Shown here: positions 37,094 through 48,720 of the stretch, in pieces
Layout of the letters: every line of letters starts with the position of its first letter
Numbering within the stretch: the stretch's first letter is position 1
Assembly (NCBI GenBank): GCA_000469685.2
Contig: LS997564.1
Coordinates: 4,356,940 to 4,420,939 of the forward strand
Length of the DNA stretch: 64,000 nucleotides
DNA from: Haemonchus contortus
Lineage: Eukaryota > Nematoda > Chromadorea > Rhabditida > Trichostrongylidae
Direction: 5' to 3'
The notes under the pieces: model-generated
Database searches by the model: none
What the model saw: the letters and a program-made list of their open reading frames with translations, nothing else
Told to the model about the DNA's origin: nothing
Program-made: the position numbers and the translations under genes

Positions 37094-39556
37094 ATGATCT
37101 TGGCACTTTTTCTGTATGCAGCCCTTCCTGCTTCCATAGTTCTGGCCTGTGGTCCGGCAACAGGTTTGTCGTTTTGAGATGATTTCCTCTTGGTATGCCC
37201 GATTAAGGATCCATTTTAGGAACACTGGGAAATAAAGCACTATTGCATTTTAACTTGGCTCCACCACCTAAGTACACCTATAGCGACTCACCATCACATG
37301 GACAAATGACGTCCGCCCAAGCAGCAGAAAGTAATGCCGACAGAGATTTGCAATTAGCGGTAAGAAAAGATCTTTTCGATGGATTTGAAGTGCTACGAGT
37401 TGGTCGTCAATCGAGACCATTTTTGGCCTCCATGGCTCACGCTTAGAGTTCTGTTTGAGGGATCAATCCCCTGAGTCGAATTTGGTTGTCTTCAACCTTA
37501 TTTCCATACTCGGAACCGGACCTGAGGTCCAGAAGTGAAGCTTATCCGAATTTCCGAAATATTCGAACAGAGCTCAACGCTCTGCATGCCTAAGTTATAG
37601 TATGCTTCGAAGAAGTTTCAGCAGTTCAAAACCACGATCCTTCTTTTCGTAGAAGTCCTCCTTCTTAGTAATTTTTGCGAGAACTCTATTCCGATTAATT
37701 ACGTCAGGATCAGAACTTTGATCCGTCCCAGTTTGGAACACTATTGATAGCGCGAAGAGACTAGAATGTACGGAAAAGCTTGTTGTTGGTCTTTTTTCCC
37801 TCGATATACGCAGAGCGACTACTTTATGATCGTAAAGGCATTTTTGTCTGTCTCGATGTGTACAATGCCAGCGAAAGATAAGTTATATGGGTACCCCTAG
37901 AAATTGTATAGGTCACGTAAGCATTCAAAGTCACCACGGTTCTGAATAGCGCAAGTCGAGTGCGGGGCGTATCCTTGAACCGGGATTGATCAACGTTAAA
38001 AGACTTATTGTCCGCACGAGGCTCAAATGCAACTACCGTACTTGCAATTAAAGATGGAGAATCCTTTTAGTGTACGCAGACAATTCAGGCATAAGTTGGG
38101 AAAAAATTGAATTTTATTTATTTATTTATTAAAATATTGAATTTGGTTAAGATATTGTCGACGCTTGCTGAGAATGGAATCATGGAAGATACGGTTACAC
38201 TGAGTTACGATTACAAAGCTCCCAAATTGAACTTGGAAGCCGGACAGCATTGTACAAAACCCAATACGTTTGTCGTCTATGATGGTGAGTTACTCAGGAA
38301 TTACATAGGGGAGCCTACTTTCCCCTAGGAATGATTGATGAAATCGGTTTGATCCAATCAGTAGCTTCCCTACGTGCTGATGTATACGACCGAAGAAAGG
38401 GGTATGATTCTTTCCCTTCAGGTGCAATCCTCTACAAATGTGTAGCGGCAACTGCAAGAGGAAAACGAAGCAGAGTGAAGAGAGAGGAGACAGACCCGCC
38501 AACTGAAGGTACTACCACTGATACTGTAGATGTTACAACAGGCACAACGGAACCCACTACGACTGCCAGTGTTGGTACTACGGAAGCAGTAACGAGTACA
38601 GTAACGACGACTGTCAGTGTTGATCCCCAAACTGTTACAACTAAGCCCGTTGAAGTAACAACTGACAAAACCACAAGTGAAAATGTGGAGGTCACGACTA
38701 CCGAAAGCCCAGAAGTTACAACAACCACAACTGTTCCAGATGAAGAGCCAGTGCAGACTGTTGAATTCCAGATCATTGGGACAGTCACAGTTGAGACACC
38801 ACAGGTATGTGCTAAGATTCATTTGAGACCATTTGCTCTTCGACTTTGTTTCTGATACGATTAGTTCCAAGACTGTGAAGGACAAGCCGGAGCGAGGTTA
38901 GGAAGACAGTCATGGGTACTTACTATCCAAGCTACATTGCAGGTAGGGGTGGTAGTGGGCGGTGTAGTCCATTTATTTGGAGAATCTTCAAACGTGTATA
39001 GGAGGTCGCTGGCCTCGCTTGGCCGTGATTAGGAATCCTGTCATTCTTCCTATCTTCTTCCCTTAAATTTTATTAATTCCTGTATGTAGCCCGTGCATAC
39101 TTCGAAAAGGGAGGGGAATGGGGGTAAATGGTTCCAACGAAAAAAGCATTTGAACCGTCATCCAATGGAACCAGCCGAATATTCTACAGAGTGGTAGGAT
39201 CTCTGAGGGCTGGTGAAGAACACGTTCGTTGATCCGAACACAGTGGGCCATCTAGGAGGCCTGAGTTTTTTGCTGTTCACGAAAGTGTCAAAGCTGCCCG
39301 TGGGCTCGCAGGGTATGATTGCAATCGAACTAGAAGCAATAAACGTCTATGGGAGTAGGTGGATAGAACTAAAAGGTTCTGTCCAAGTCCAGTTTCCAAT
39401 GATACTTGAAGTAGCAGTCTAATGATTATGATACCAGATGATATGTTGCAGCCTATTTTCGAAAGCCAATGGAAGAGTTTTGCCGAAAAGATTCAAGAAA
39501 AGTTGGAACAACACCATGTATTCTTCACCGGTGCTATTCTAGTGGATATGTTCTGA
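37094..39556 (+). CDS. Secreted Thr-rich mucin-like protein (nematode-type)
   Basis: Six phase-consistent exons: 37094-37163, 37220-37359, 38152-38284, 38422-38804, 38865-38942, 39452-39556. They encode about 302 residues. The start is ATG 37094, directly after TTTTCCAG, a likely trans-splice acceptor. A signal peptide covers about residues 1-17 (MILALFLYAALPASIVLA), and the mature chain starts near CGPAT. Residues about 25-125 form a predicted folded block with one conserved-looking helix (MTSAQAAESNADRDLQLA) and a few cysteines. A dibasic stretch GKRSRVKREE at about 128-137 could be cut by a furin/kex2-like protease. Then comes about 95 residues dominated by Thr, with Val, Ser, Pro and Glu, a likely heavily O-glycosylated region. 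The C-terminal block resembles the N-terminal block in style (FQDCEGQ, then a helix WKSFAEKIQEKLEQ). I cannot name the family. It could be a cuticle, glycocalyx or excretory-secretory protein. Confidence 0.68.
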
Positions 39557-39599
39557 TCAAATCTATTTGTATGTACAAAATAACACATTCATGAGTATG

Positions 39600-39605
39600 A
39601 ATAAA
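39600..39605 (+). terminator. Poly(A) signal AATAAA
   Basis: A canonical AATAAA lies 44 nt downstream of the stop codon of the mucin-like gene. Confidence 0.55.
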
Positions 39606-39689
39606 AATACGATTCGGTGTTCTCTGTCCTTCAGTATTACTAGTAAAGTTTTTGAACTAAACGATCAATCAAGTCTGAGGGATGCGCCA

Positions 39690-39845
39690 CTGCACTCGAC
39701 TTCCATTCAGAATCGTAGTGGCGTGATGAGTGCATTTGTGACCTATACAATGACTTTCGGTGGCCAGCCGATGTAGAAGCCAGTGTTTTTAACCTCCCAG
39801 ACGAGTTTCTTTCCAACGAACCGACCCCGGAGGTACAGAAGGTAT
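39690..39845 (-). mobile_element. SINE-like repeat, copy 4 (reversed)
   Basis: The reverse complement reads CTCGTCTGGGAGGTT, ACATCGGCTGGCCACC, AAGTCATTGTATAGGTC and CACGCCACTACGATTC. It matches the copies at 22950 and 46785. Only the body and 3' part are seen. Confidence 0.6.
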
Positions 39846-41224
39846 AGTGAGTCTAGGTGAATATCGAGTCGAAAGAATGATCTTGTCTGCATTAACACTT
39901 GTGCCAACAAAACGACGCTATTCTGATCTGGTCCTTTTAGCTTTTAAACAACCTGATCTCGTCTGTTTTATTTCATTGGTGCTTGCGAACCCCATAAACT
40001 CGAAGGTATGCAGAGTCCAAGCCGAAAATCAATCCTGTGTTGTATGAAAAATCGCGCTATCCTCCATCCCGTTCATGAAGCGCTTCGAATGGAAACTCAC
40101 ATTTCTTAGGGCTAGTCAATGAACAATCTTAGTGCCGTTGTTGTTCCATTGAGCCAGCTGTTCATCCCTATATCATCTCTTTCATGTTCTTTCCCACATA
40201 TCTTCTTCTCCAAGCTTTTGCTTTCATTTTTCCACCGATTCGATTTCATATTTATCTTTTCTTTCGCAGTCCCTGTGTTCAGCTGATTACTACTAGTGGC
40301 TTTTGCCGATTCTTCGGAATGCTATCCCAAAGCATGGAATTATATCACAGATTATTATTCGCATTCTTTGAATTTAAACTTCAATTTCTGTAGGAAAGGG
40401 TGCGAGTAGGTTATGAACATTTCCTCACCTCTTCCGTCAGTCTGAGTGAGTTCAACTGACGCTATATTGCCGTCAGGATGATCCAGGAGGAGCTTCGTAA
40501 TCAAAATCTGAGCAAAAGAATGAATGAAAGGGGATCAAATTTGCTCAAACTCACGACACAGGTCATTACTGTTCTGTCAGAACATTAAGAGTTGCAAGGT
40601 CTTCAACATACTGTATTTATGTAAGGAATGCGGAGGAATTTTGATAAAATTTTTGAAATAGTCCAAAAAATGAAATATTGTACCTTCATAAATACCTCAT
40701 GTATCAATTAAAAACCGAAAATTTGGTGGCGGTAAATGCTGTCCTTGAAATGGTGATCATATAATATTTCATCTTTGAACTATTCCGAAAATTTTGTATC
40801 AAATGTTTGTATTGAATGATAACAAAAAATAATTTTCATGCTCTATGATGCAAGGGGCAGTTTTACTCTGGCGGTCATGCTCTGGCAACTGACACAGAAG
40901 AGTCTTGCTGTAAAAATGAAAGCAGATGTGACATTTAAAATGATAGAAATCGATCGCATTTTATTTGAGTCTGAATTTTTGTTTAATTGCTGTCATAGGC
41001 CTCGGTTCGCGATGAGCTATATATCACAGAGTCACAGGCAGGACATCGACTTCGTTCTGGGCTACAGGCTCCATTTAGGCTTGAAGAGGGCGTGGGGGGC
41101 CACGATAATTCTGAGGTTATCCATTTGAGCGAAATAATGTATGTCATGGCTAGAGAAGCGTAAAAATGGCAAAAAAAAACCGCAAAATCGGCGGATTCAA
41201 GAAATACAAGGCTTCAAAGGACTA

Positions 41225-41535
41225 GTAAGGAGGGGTTTCGTACGAGATTATGTGTCTAATCGTCCGGGTTTCTCTCACAGGAGCGTTCTGTCCGGTGACA
41301 TCTGAACGCCTCCTTGTGAATGGTAAAGCTTAGCAAGCCCGTCATAACACGGCCAATTTCGGGTGTGTACGTCGAGCAAGCCGGTTTCAGGACCCTTATG
41401 ACGCCATGTTGAGTTCGTTTTTTCGACCCGAAAATGTCCTGCAAGCAATACATGGGAACCATGGCTTCATTCTAGGGAGGAATCTCCGAACCATTTTCAC
41501 GTGAAGTGTGCCTCCCACTTCGAGGCAATCTCATA
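41225..41535 (+). repeat. Dispersed ~400-bp repeat, copy 4 (partial)
   Basis: The start (GGTTTCGTACGAGATTATG) and the tail (GAATCTCCGAACC..GTGTGCCTCC) match the copies at 13060, 19955 and 31705. The middle is diverged or rearranged. Confidence 0.45.
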
Positions 41536-42560
41536 GTAGGGGTTTTTCCAATGCTGTTTGAAAAATCAAAGTTTAAGCGGAGCTCCGTGAAATAGCGTTT
41601 TTTTTTGAGGTCGATTACATGGGAATACGTTCAGAGATAAGCTTCTAATGCGATTGATTCCACGTTAAGTTATTCGAGCAGGGCGGTTACGACAAACACG
41701 ATTGCCGTTGTGCAATATTGTCCAAAGAACTGCGATAAAAACCCTGTTCTTGGTCAACAAAAGCCTACTCTCCAATGGTCATCGGTTTTTGAGCCTTTTA
41801 ACCATCATTCACCGTAAATTCGACCCATTTTCCAATTATTTGAGATTTAGATTGAATCTTAAATTCAATGTTTTGAATGTGAAATGTGAACAAGCCCGCT
41901 GCATCCAAGGCCCTCTGTTACCTTACCGTTCAACCTAAAATTCTGCAAATTCCATGGGCCAGCACGATTTCCCAGGACCTATTCTAAGGCTTTCTAAGTT
42001 CCTTTTCCCAAAAACCAAATGAGAATTGTTTTGCCGTCTCATTACTTTCTCAATAGGTTTCTGCAAAGTTGGGTGAGGTGATGGCCTAGTCGAGCCTTTA
42101 AGGCTATCGCTACGCACTTTAAAAGCGAAAGCAAATCTATTTCTGTTTTGTCAATGAAGAAAAAATACTCCCATCCATCGTATCGACAGAAAGGAATTAT
42201 ATAATGGCCGGGATTCCCTTGCGAATTAACTCTGTTAATCGCAAAAAAGTATATTTCCTAGATGTCCCAAATGGGATGCCCAATGAAGACCAATATATCG
42301 GCGATTTCGTCGGAAAAAAAACCTTTTTTTCCGTTTTCATCCAGACCCGAACGTTGTTGTCGGAAGAATGAGCCGTGGCCATCATCGGGGGAATATCTTT
42401 TGTATTTCGAAACTTGTTTACTCTTGAATCCTGTCTTTCGCTCCATACAGTAACTTTACTAGGTTTCCCCCTCTTCTTTTTGGAACGGTCCATCCCACTG
42501 AATATTCGAACAAGCAATGCATACGCCAGGTCTTCTACTGCCTTTACTAATTATGTGATC

Positions 42561-42573
42561 GTTTTGCAAGGTA
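42561..42573 (+). promoter_or_regulatory. Possible trans-splice acceptor of the SLC17-like gene
   Basis: GTTTTGCAAG is followed by GTA and then ATG at 42574. The CAAG acceptor sits 3 nt before the start codon, as in trans-spliced nematode genes. Confidence 0.35.
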
Positions 42574-45500
42574 ATGACAAAAAGCGAAAAGTCGAGTCAT
42601 GTAAGATTCGCAATTCTGATTTTCTCTTTATTACTGAGTACGGCTATCTATTGCGATCAACAAGCTCTAAGTTTCACAATCATTTGTATGCGAGATGTCG
42701 TCGAGTCGCAGAAGTCGAATGCTACTGAAGGTATTCTTTTTTCCAAAATGACCTCAATTTGTTAAGCTCAAGTCGTCGCCTAGTTTATTCCTTTCTTTTC
42801 AGATCATTGGCTAGAGAATCCAGCCCAGAAAAATGCACTGTTTTCTATCGTTGCAGTGGGGCAACTCATTGGAACGATTCCCATCGTCCCTATCTTGCAT
42901 GCCATTGGAATGAGGTGAGGTTATAATAGGAACTAATACCTTTTTCTCTTTATATTTGATGTTGAAGCTTGTTAGCAGAGAAAGTCGAGCTTAATTTCAC
43001 TGAAATAACGAGGCAAAGAAGTGAAAATCAGTTTTCAGGTATACCTTCGTTTTCTATGGGGTTGTGGCAACTTGTGGGACACTAATGCTTCCCTTAGCAG
43101 TGGAATTTGGGTATGCTTCGGTAATGGTGACGAGATTCATGCAGGTACGAAGTATATAGTGGCGATGGGTCCATATTCTGTATAGGTAAACAATCCATAA
43201 ACAGGGATTCGCAATGGCTATTGCATTTGTGAGTGTCGGTACAATAACATCACATTGGTCAGCTCTTCTCGAATCAGGAACCTACATTGCAATACTCTCC
43301 TGTAGTGCACAGGTCTGCTGAATTGAAATTTTTTTTTGGGATATCAAGATCATTATTGTTGAAAACCGTTCACCACTTTCCCAATGTCATGGCCAATTAT
43401 TGCTCGACAAGAGTCGTTGTTTTTTCGTATTTTGCTCAATTTTGGATTTTATTTTCAATCGGAAACCTCTTTATAATCTTCACTTCCAGTAACATTTTTA
43501 TCGTGGAAAGGGATTTTCAAAAAAAAAAAGAGAATAAAACGGGAAGAGATGCATCTGCAGGCTAAAAGGCGCAGCTTACGATAAGAATGGCTTCCGAATT
43601 CTTCAGTCTGTGATCTCCAAGTATGCCATATGAAGCATTGTATGGTTGGAAACTGCTTAGATTAGGCGCATGAGAACCCTTTGAGCCCTCATGGGGTGTG
43701 GTGCCATAGGAACGAAACAGTCGCGACGCGGCGAGATGGACGCCGAGCGCGAAAAATGTAGCAAAATGCAGCAGCTGGTAAGAAGTACATGAACAAAGGA
43801 ACTAACAGTAAAATCAATCTGAAATAATGATCGTATATCGATTGAACTGTATGAAGAACCCTAGAGCTGTAATAACCGCCAACGAATGGTCCGCGACAGC
43901 CGCGTGCGGCGAATCGATTACCCAAAATCGTTCCTGACGCCCGTCTCCCGGGCTCGAAGACATCGACACATCCTCATCTAAAAGCGGACGTGTTTGAGCG
44001 GCACTTTAGAATCTGCCTCTTTCGTTATGGAGCACACATGTTAATAAGTCAAGCAACTACGTACATATGTCCCATGGTGCCAGCGAAAGGCAACTTTCTC
44101 GCTTTCCTCAAGACCAATGACCCCCACCGACAGACACATACACAAACCTACACATACACAGACACACCGACGCACACAACGATACATACACAGCGATACA
44201 CACATACACAAACACATCGACACACACACACACCAATATACGCACCCCGACACACACATACACTGACACACGCCGACACACACATCGACACACACTCACA
44301 GACACACAGCGGCAAACGAACAGACACTCAGACACGAACAGACATAGTAGGGTACTTTTCAGAGCTTCTTACTTACTCGAATGCCGACGTGATTGTAGTC
44401 ATGGTAGGTCATGCATATTGACCACCATAAAATCATAGGCGGTGGGCATTGGAAAATTCCGTACCGTCCGTCGTTTAATCTATCACTATTCTTACAATTC
44501 ATTTTCAAGTTACATAATCAGTTCTTATTTCGATAAATACAACACAATCTTCTTAGTATTTCACATTTTACTTTATTTTACAGTATTTTACAACGAAAAA
44601 ACTCATTTTAGTTAGCTCCAGTGCTAACATTACCGTTGGCAAGTGCATTTCGTGAATCATCGCTTGGTTGGAGTTATGTTTACTATTTATTCGGCATCAC
44701 CAGTGTTATTGTAGTCATGGCATTCTTTACACTTTACAGAGATGATCCGAAGAATCATTGGTAGGTTATCAGCGGACTTTGTGGCAGCTATGTTTACTAT
44801 TTCTTACGTTTCTTTGCTAAGAGTCATTTTATTCACTTTGTTTACTTTCTGTTTATTACAAAAAACGTTTCTGTTCTAGGTCGAATCTGATCTAATTTGA
44901 TCTGTCGCTTGATAATCGTTCTTCAGGATGGTTAATCCTACGGAATTGTCGGCTATATCACTTGGGAAGGAAGGCCAATCGATCAAGGAGCCTGTACCAT
45001 ACAAAGATATTTGCCTAGACCGATGTATGCAGGCCGTACTGCTGACGACATTTGGTGGGAACACGGCGTTCTTCATTTTTTTGCATTATGGACCAACATT
45101 TATAAACAAGGTACGTGGGAGCTCTCCGATTACCCTTTTCTTTTCAAATCTGGTGCTCAAGTGGGAATCTTCAGGCCCTGGGCTTGGATATAACTGAAAC
45201 CGGATTCGCCACAGCTTTACCGTATGCTTTATGCCTGATGCTGAAATTCGTAGCAGGACCATTATTTGATCATAGTACATTCATTTCCGAAAGAAATCGA
45301 ATGGTTATGTTTGCATCACTATCACAAGGTGTTATGGCAATATGTTTCTTCGTACTTTCTCAGGTAAACATGAACCGAAAGGTTCCTTCCCAATTGAATC
45401 GTTTGACCTTGGGAGTTCCTTAAGCTTCTTCTCTTCTCGCCCAGAAACCCAAAAAGCTGATATTCATTGGTTCAAGGTTCCTTTTTAAGGCTCACAACAA

Positions 45501-47648
45501 AATGGTTGCTCAGGTTGCGTACAGTGCAGCAGCAGCATTCAACGGCTTGAACATTGTTGGATCTATCAAATGCGCCCAAGTGGTGAGTCCATTTGTAGCT
45601 CTACCGAAATCTAATCGGAACAATTATGCATGCTGAATGGTGTCCATCTGGAATGCTATGCTAGTGATACATGCGAAGTGAGAAGCTTGAAGGCTAAAGA
45701 ATTTTTCTGTTGATCAGTTCCGTTCTGAAATGCGCCCTGTCTTCGATACTTGCTCAAAATCTTACTGGCGTCGTGCCTCCATGAAGGGGGTCTGTACCAA
45801 TGGTTGCGTTGATAGTGCCATTTAGCACTACACTCGCCAGCTCCGCCCCAAAAAGTACGTGATATAAGGAAAAAATCAGTGATAAGGCAAGAAAGGAGGG
45901 AGCAGAAGTTGGCTCTATGAGCAAGGTTCAAGCCGTTCGTCAGTGAAATAGGCAGTGATAACGGTGCCCTATCCTTATGTTCCCAAGTGATAATTGAAAT
46001 GACGGCCCAACTCTTTTTTTATTGGTGAACCCCCGGAGATCGGTTGAGTTGAATTCGACAAAGCAGTAGATGAAAATAAAATTTGCTGAGAAGAGTGTCC
46101 AGTTTTTACCAGTATCATAATAGTACCTGCTGAAGTCAAACAACGCGTCACAGCACCTACTCAACCCATTCACGTGCCTGGAGCCGATCTCATTTAGGTT
46201 GCAAGACAGCACGTGCACTTCGTTATGGTGTGCGTCACTATAGGTGGTTGTGTGATCAGCTTTATTCTGCCTTTTGTCGTCGCTTTATTTTGCCCAAACA
46301 ACTCTATGCACGAGGTGAGCCGAGGAGACTCAAATTTTTGTAGTAATTACTTCTACTTATAAGAAATACCTTCAACCAGTTGTGGGTTAGTATGGAGCGG
46401 AAGATAGACGTCAGCGGTCGTCAAAGCCAAGCTCTACTAGGTGATCACGGGGGTAGCTCAGGCGTCCAGGCGACCGATCCGCCAGAAGCCCCAAAATGTC
46501 AGCTATGGAGGTGAAATAGATTTCGTAGGGTAAGGATACACAGCCACGTCCGTGTAGGTAGAAGGCATCAGGCAATATAAGAGGGGCTGTCTTGAAAAAT
46601 GTAATAGGAAGGCCTTACGGTATCGTTGGGAATGTACTCCGTCTTAACTAAGCATACCCTACCATAAGCATACCCTACCAGCATACCATAAGCATACCCA
46701 GAAGGATTACTGTATAGATCAATGAAACCCGGTTATTAAGGATAAGGGATAAAGTTTTTGGCATCAAGCAGTCCCGTCTGAGGGTTGCGCCCGCACCCGA
46801 CCTCCATTCGGAATCGTAGTGGCGTAATGAGTGCGTATGTATGTGGCCTGTACAATGAATTGCAGTGGCCTGCCGATGTACAAGTCAGTCTCCCAGACAA
46901 AACTGGAACCAAATAACCGATCTCGGAGGGATGGAAGGCTTGGTTGTCCTAGGTGGATATACCTGGTTGTTACCAAAGAGAAAAACTGTTTTTCCTAACG
47001 AAAACATCAAATAGGGTAGAAGAAAGTGGAGTGCTACCCGCACTATTCGATGCTTCTGTGCCGAATGAGTTTTTTAATGGTGGACCACCCATTTTGCTTT
47101 TCGTTACGACAAGTTTGTCGCTCTCGAAAATGAAAAAGCGCTTCGACAATTTTCGGAGTGTCACCGATTACGAGTGCTAGACACAGAAGAACAGAGTACC
47201 TATATGGCAACGAATGCCCACGTTCCAGGGAAGGCGAATGTCTGACTTACTTTCTAATGAAATCCCTTGGTTTGATTTCAGTTTCGTTCACTTCACACGA
47301 TGTTTTATATTGCACTTAGTGATCGACTTTTAGTGGTCACGCCTTTTCTTCGGCACAGGCTTGTTCGTGATCGTCTGTTGCTGTCCCTTTCTGTTTTTGG
47401 CGAGAAGTGAACCAGCGCCGTGGACGAAGTCAGCTGCATTCAGAGCAGTCAGCACCGAACAGGAAAAAGGACAGTCAATGCCGTCTATGGGGAAATGTGA
47501 GATTCGAATCTTCCCTGGATCACCTTTCCGTGACCTAGATGAAGATGTCAAACAGTTGCACAACGGCAGCCATAAGAGCCTTGATTCAGAAACACGAAGT
47601 AAATCAATTGGTGAAGGAAATCAAACGATGAAAGCACATCCGGTCTGA
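42574..47648 (+). CDS. Major facilitator transporter, SLC17 (anion:cation symporter) type
   Basis: Ten phase-consistent exons: 42574-42730, 42803-42914, 43039-43144, 43205-43312, 44612-44760, 44927-45110, 45175-45363, 45514-45582, 46198-46314, 47334-47648. They encode about 501 residues. About 12 membrane segments are visible, starting at about residue 12 ([15 protein letters not shown]). SLC17-like landmarks are the first-loop glycosylation sequon NAT (about 50), [11 protein letters not shown] between TM4 and TM5, the loop ending RDDPKNHW before the central hydrophilic region, and the late EWSRLFFG segment. The family moves phosphate, glutamate, sialate, urate or similar organic anions with Na+ or H+; the substrate cannot be inferred. 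The C-terminal tail is about 80 residues, hydrophilic and Ser/Lys-rich. The 1.3-kb intron 43313-44611 carries MITE M1 copy 3 and a CA microsatellite. The 1.0-kb intron 46315-47333 carries a SINE-like copy. Confidence 0.86.
43694..43949 (+). mobile_element. MITE family M1, copy 3
   Basis: About 256 bp, in the same orientation as copy 1. Starts GGGTGTGGTGCCATAGGAAC and ends CGTTCCTGACGCCCGTCTCC. It is inserted in an intron of the SLC17-like gene. Confidence 0.85.
44125..44345 (+). repeat. CA-rich microsatellite
   Basis: An imperfect ACACA/GACACA/TACACA array of about 220 bp in an SLC17-like intron. The long open frames across it on both strands are artefacts of the repeat. Confidence 0.9.
46651..46700 (+). 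repeat. Short tandem repeat, AGCATACCCTACCATA units
   Basis: Three to four imperfect AGCATACC-containing units in the last SLC17-like intron. Confidence 0.7.
46785..46972 (-). mobile_element. SINE-like repeat, copy 5 (reversed)
   Basis: The reverse complement carries CCAAGCCTTCCATCCCTCCG, TTTGTCTGGGAGACTGAC, TTGTACATCGGCAGGCCACT and ATTCATTGTACAGGCC. It lies in the last SLC17-like intron. Confidence 0.65.
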
Positions 47649-48090
47649 ACAGTCAATTGTGAGCTATAGGTGTCGATGAGTGATGATATGTGATCCTCAG
47701 AAAACTTCAATTTCTTCAGTTTTAGTCGATTACTGAAGTAAGAGGCAATTTTTCTTCTAATGTCAGGTTTTGTCGAGGCCATTCTGGGTGAGGACTCTCC
47801 AGTATGTACGCCTCCTTTGTCAGTAGCACATGCACGATAACCTTGCAGGAATAATTCATGATGTGGAACCTGGATTTGCTGTAACTTCACGCTCTCGTGA
47901 AGAACTTAGGATTGCTGTTGATGGGCATAAATTGTTGTTTTGTTATTCTTTGTGTTCTGCAGCGTATTCTATGGCAAAACGATTCAAAAACAGATCAACA
48001 CTGTAGAATTACTGAATCAGGCTAGTACTCAGATACTGTGCCACTCTGGTCTGGGCAATAACCCCTTCAGACATCTCTGGCTTTACCCGG

Positions 48091-48249
48091 TTAAAGGCAC
48101 CGTTCGCGATGATTCAATGGGCGGGTGTGTCGATGACGTGTCCGCCTCTCATTCGACGCCACGTCTGACTGTCTGATGTGGCATTGAATGAGAGGCGGAT
48201 ACGTCATCGACACACCCGCCCATTGAATTATCGCGAACGGTGCCTTTAA
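48091..48249. mobile_element. Foldback MITE flanked by TTAA
   Basis: 159 bp. The left arm begins TTAAAGGCACCGTTCGCGAT and the right arm ends in its complement, ATCGCGAACGGTGCCTTTAA (one mismatch inside). The arms are about 70 nt and enclose GCCACGTCTGACTGTC. TTAA at both ends is the target site of piggyBac-type transposases, so a piggyBac-mobilised MITE is possible. Confidence 0.85.
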
Positions 48250-48630
48250 TCGCAATTGGCTCCATTTAAAAGTACGAATGTGGGAAAAGTTTCCTAAAGC
48301 GCTCGTTGGAGGGAGTGGTCCATTGAGTTGTTGTTGAAGTAAACAGTACAAAAAGTGAACTGTAAACAATATCTCGGGCTGCTCTGATAGTCAAATGTTC
48401 GGCACAAGTCTTTCCATGCTCGATGATCACTGACATCAGTCCGAGACGTGCCATCCGGTAGAAGCTTTAGCTTAGCGGTAGCATGTAAGTCCGATGACAA
48501 AATCAGGGAGGTCAAGTGGATCTTACAGTAATCCGGCGGTGCATTCTGGCCTGGAGGGTTGATTATGGCGTAACACAGTCAGCTATTGACCCCACTCACC
48601 TATCCTGGAGGACTGCTTGAAAGTTTTGTT

Positions 48631-48720
48631 TCTGTGCATCCTATAGGGAAATGATATGCATGTATTTAAATAAGGTCTGTGCATCCTATAGGGAGATAAT
48701 ATGCATGTATTTAAATAAGG
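48631..48720 (+). repeat. 45-bp direct tandem duplication
   Basis: Two 45-bp units begin TCTGTGCATCCTATAGGGA and differ at two or three positions. Confidence 0.9.

Larger units (their letters stand above)
39557..42573. other. Intergenic, repeat remnants only
   Basis: Apart from the reversed SINE-like copy (39690-39845) and the partial ~400-bp repeat (41225-41535), no gene is supported between the mucin-like gene and the transporter. Open frames here lack splice-consistent partners. Confidence 0.45.

Noticed and set aside
38418..38885. Cys/Ser-rich and Val/Thr-rich minus-strand frames
   Set aside because: Shadow of the Thr-rich exon of the mucin-like gene on the plus strand.
44041..44335. 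Cys/Val-rich open frames on the minus strand, and a Thr/His-rich frame on plus
   Set aside because: These are translations of the CA microsatellite.
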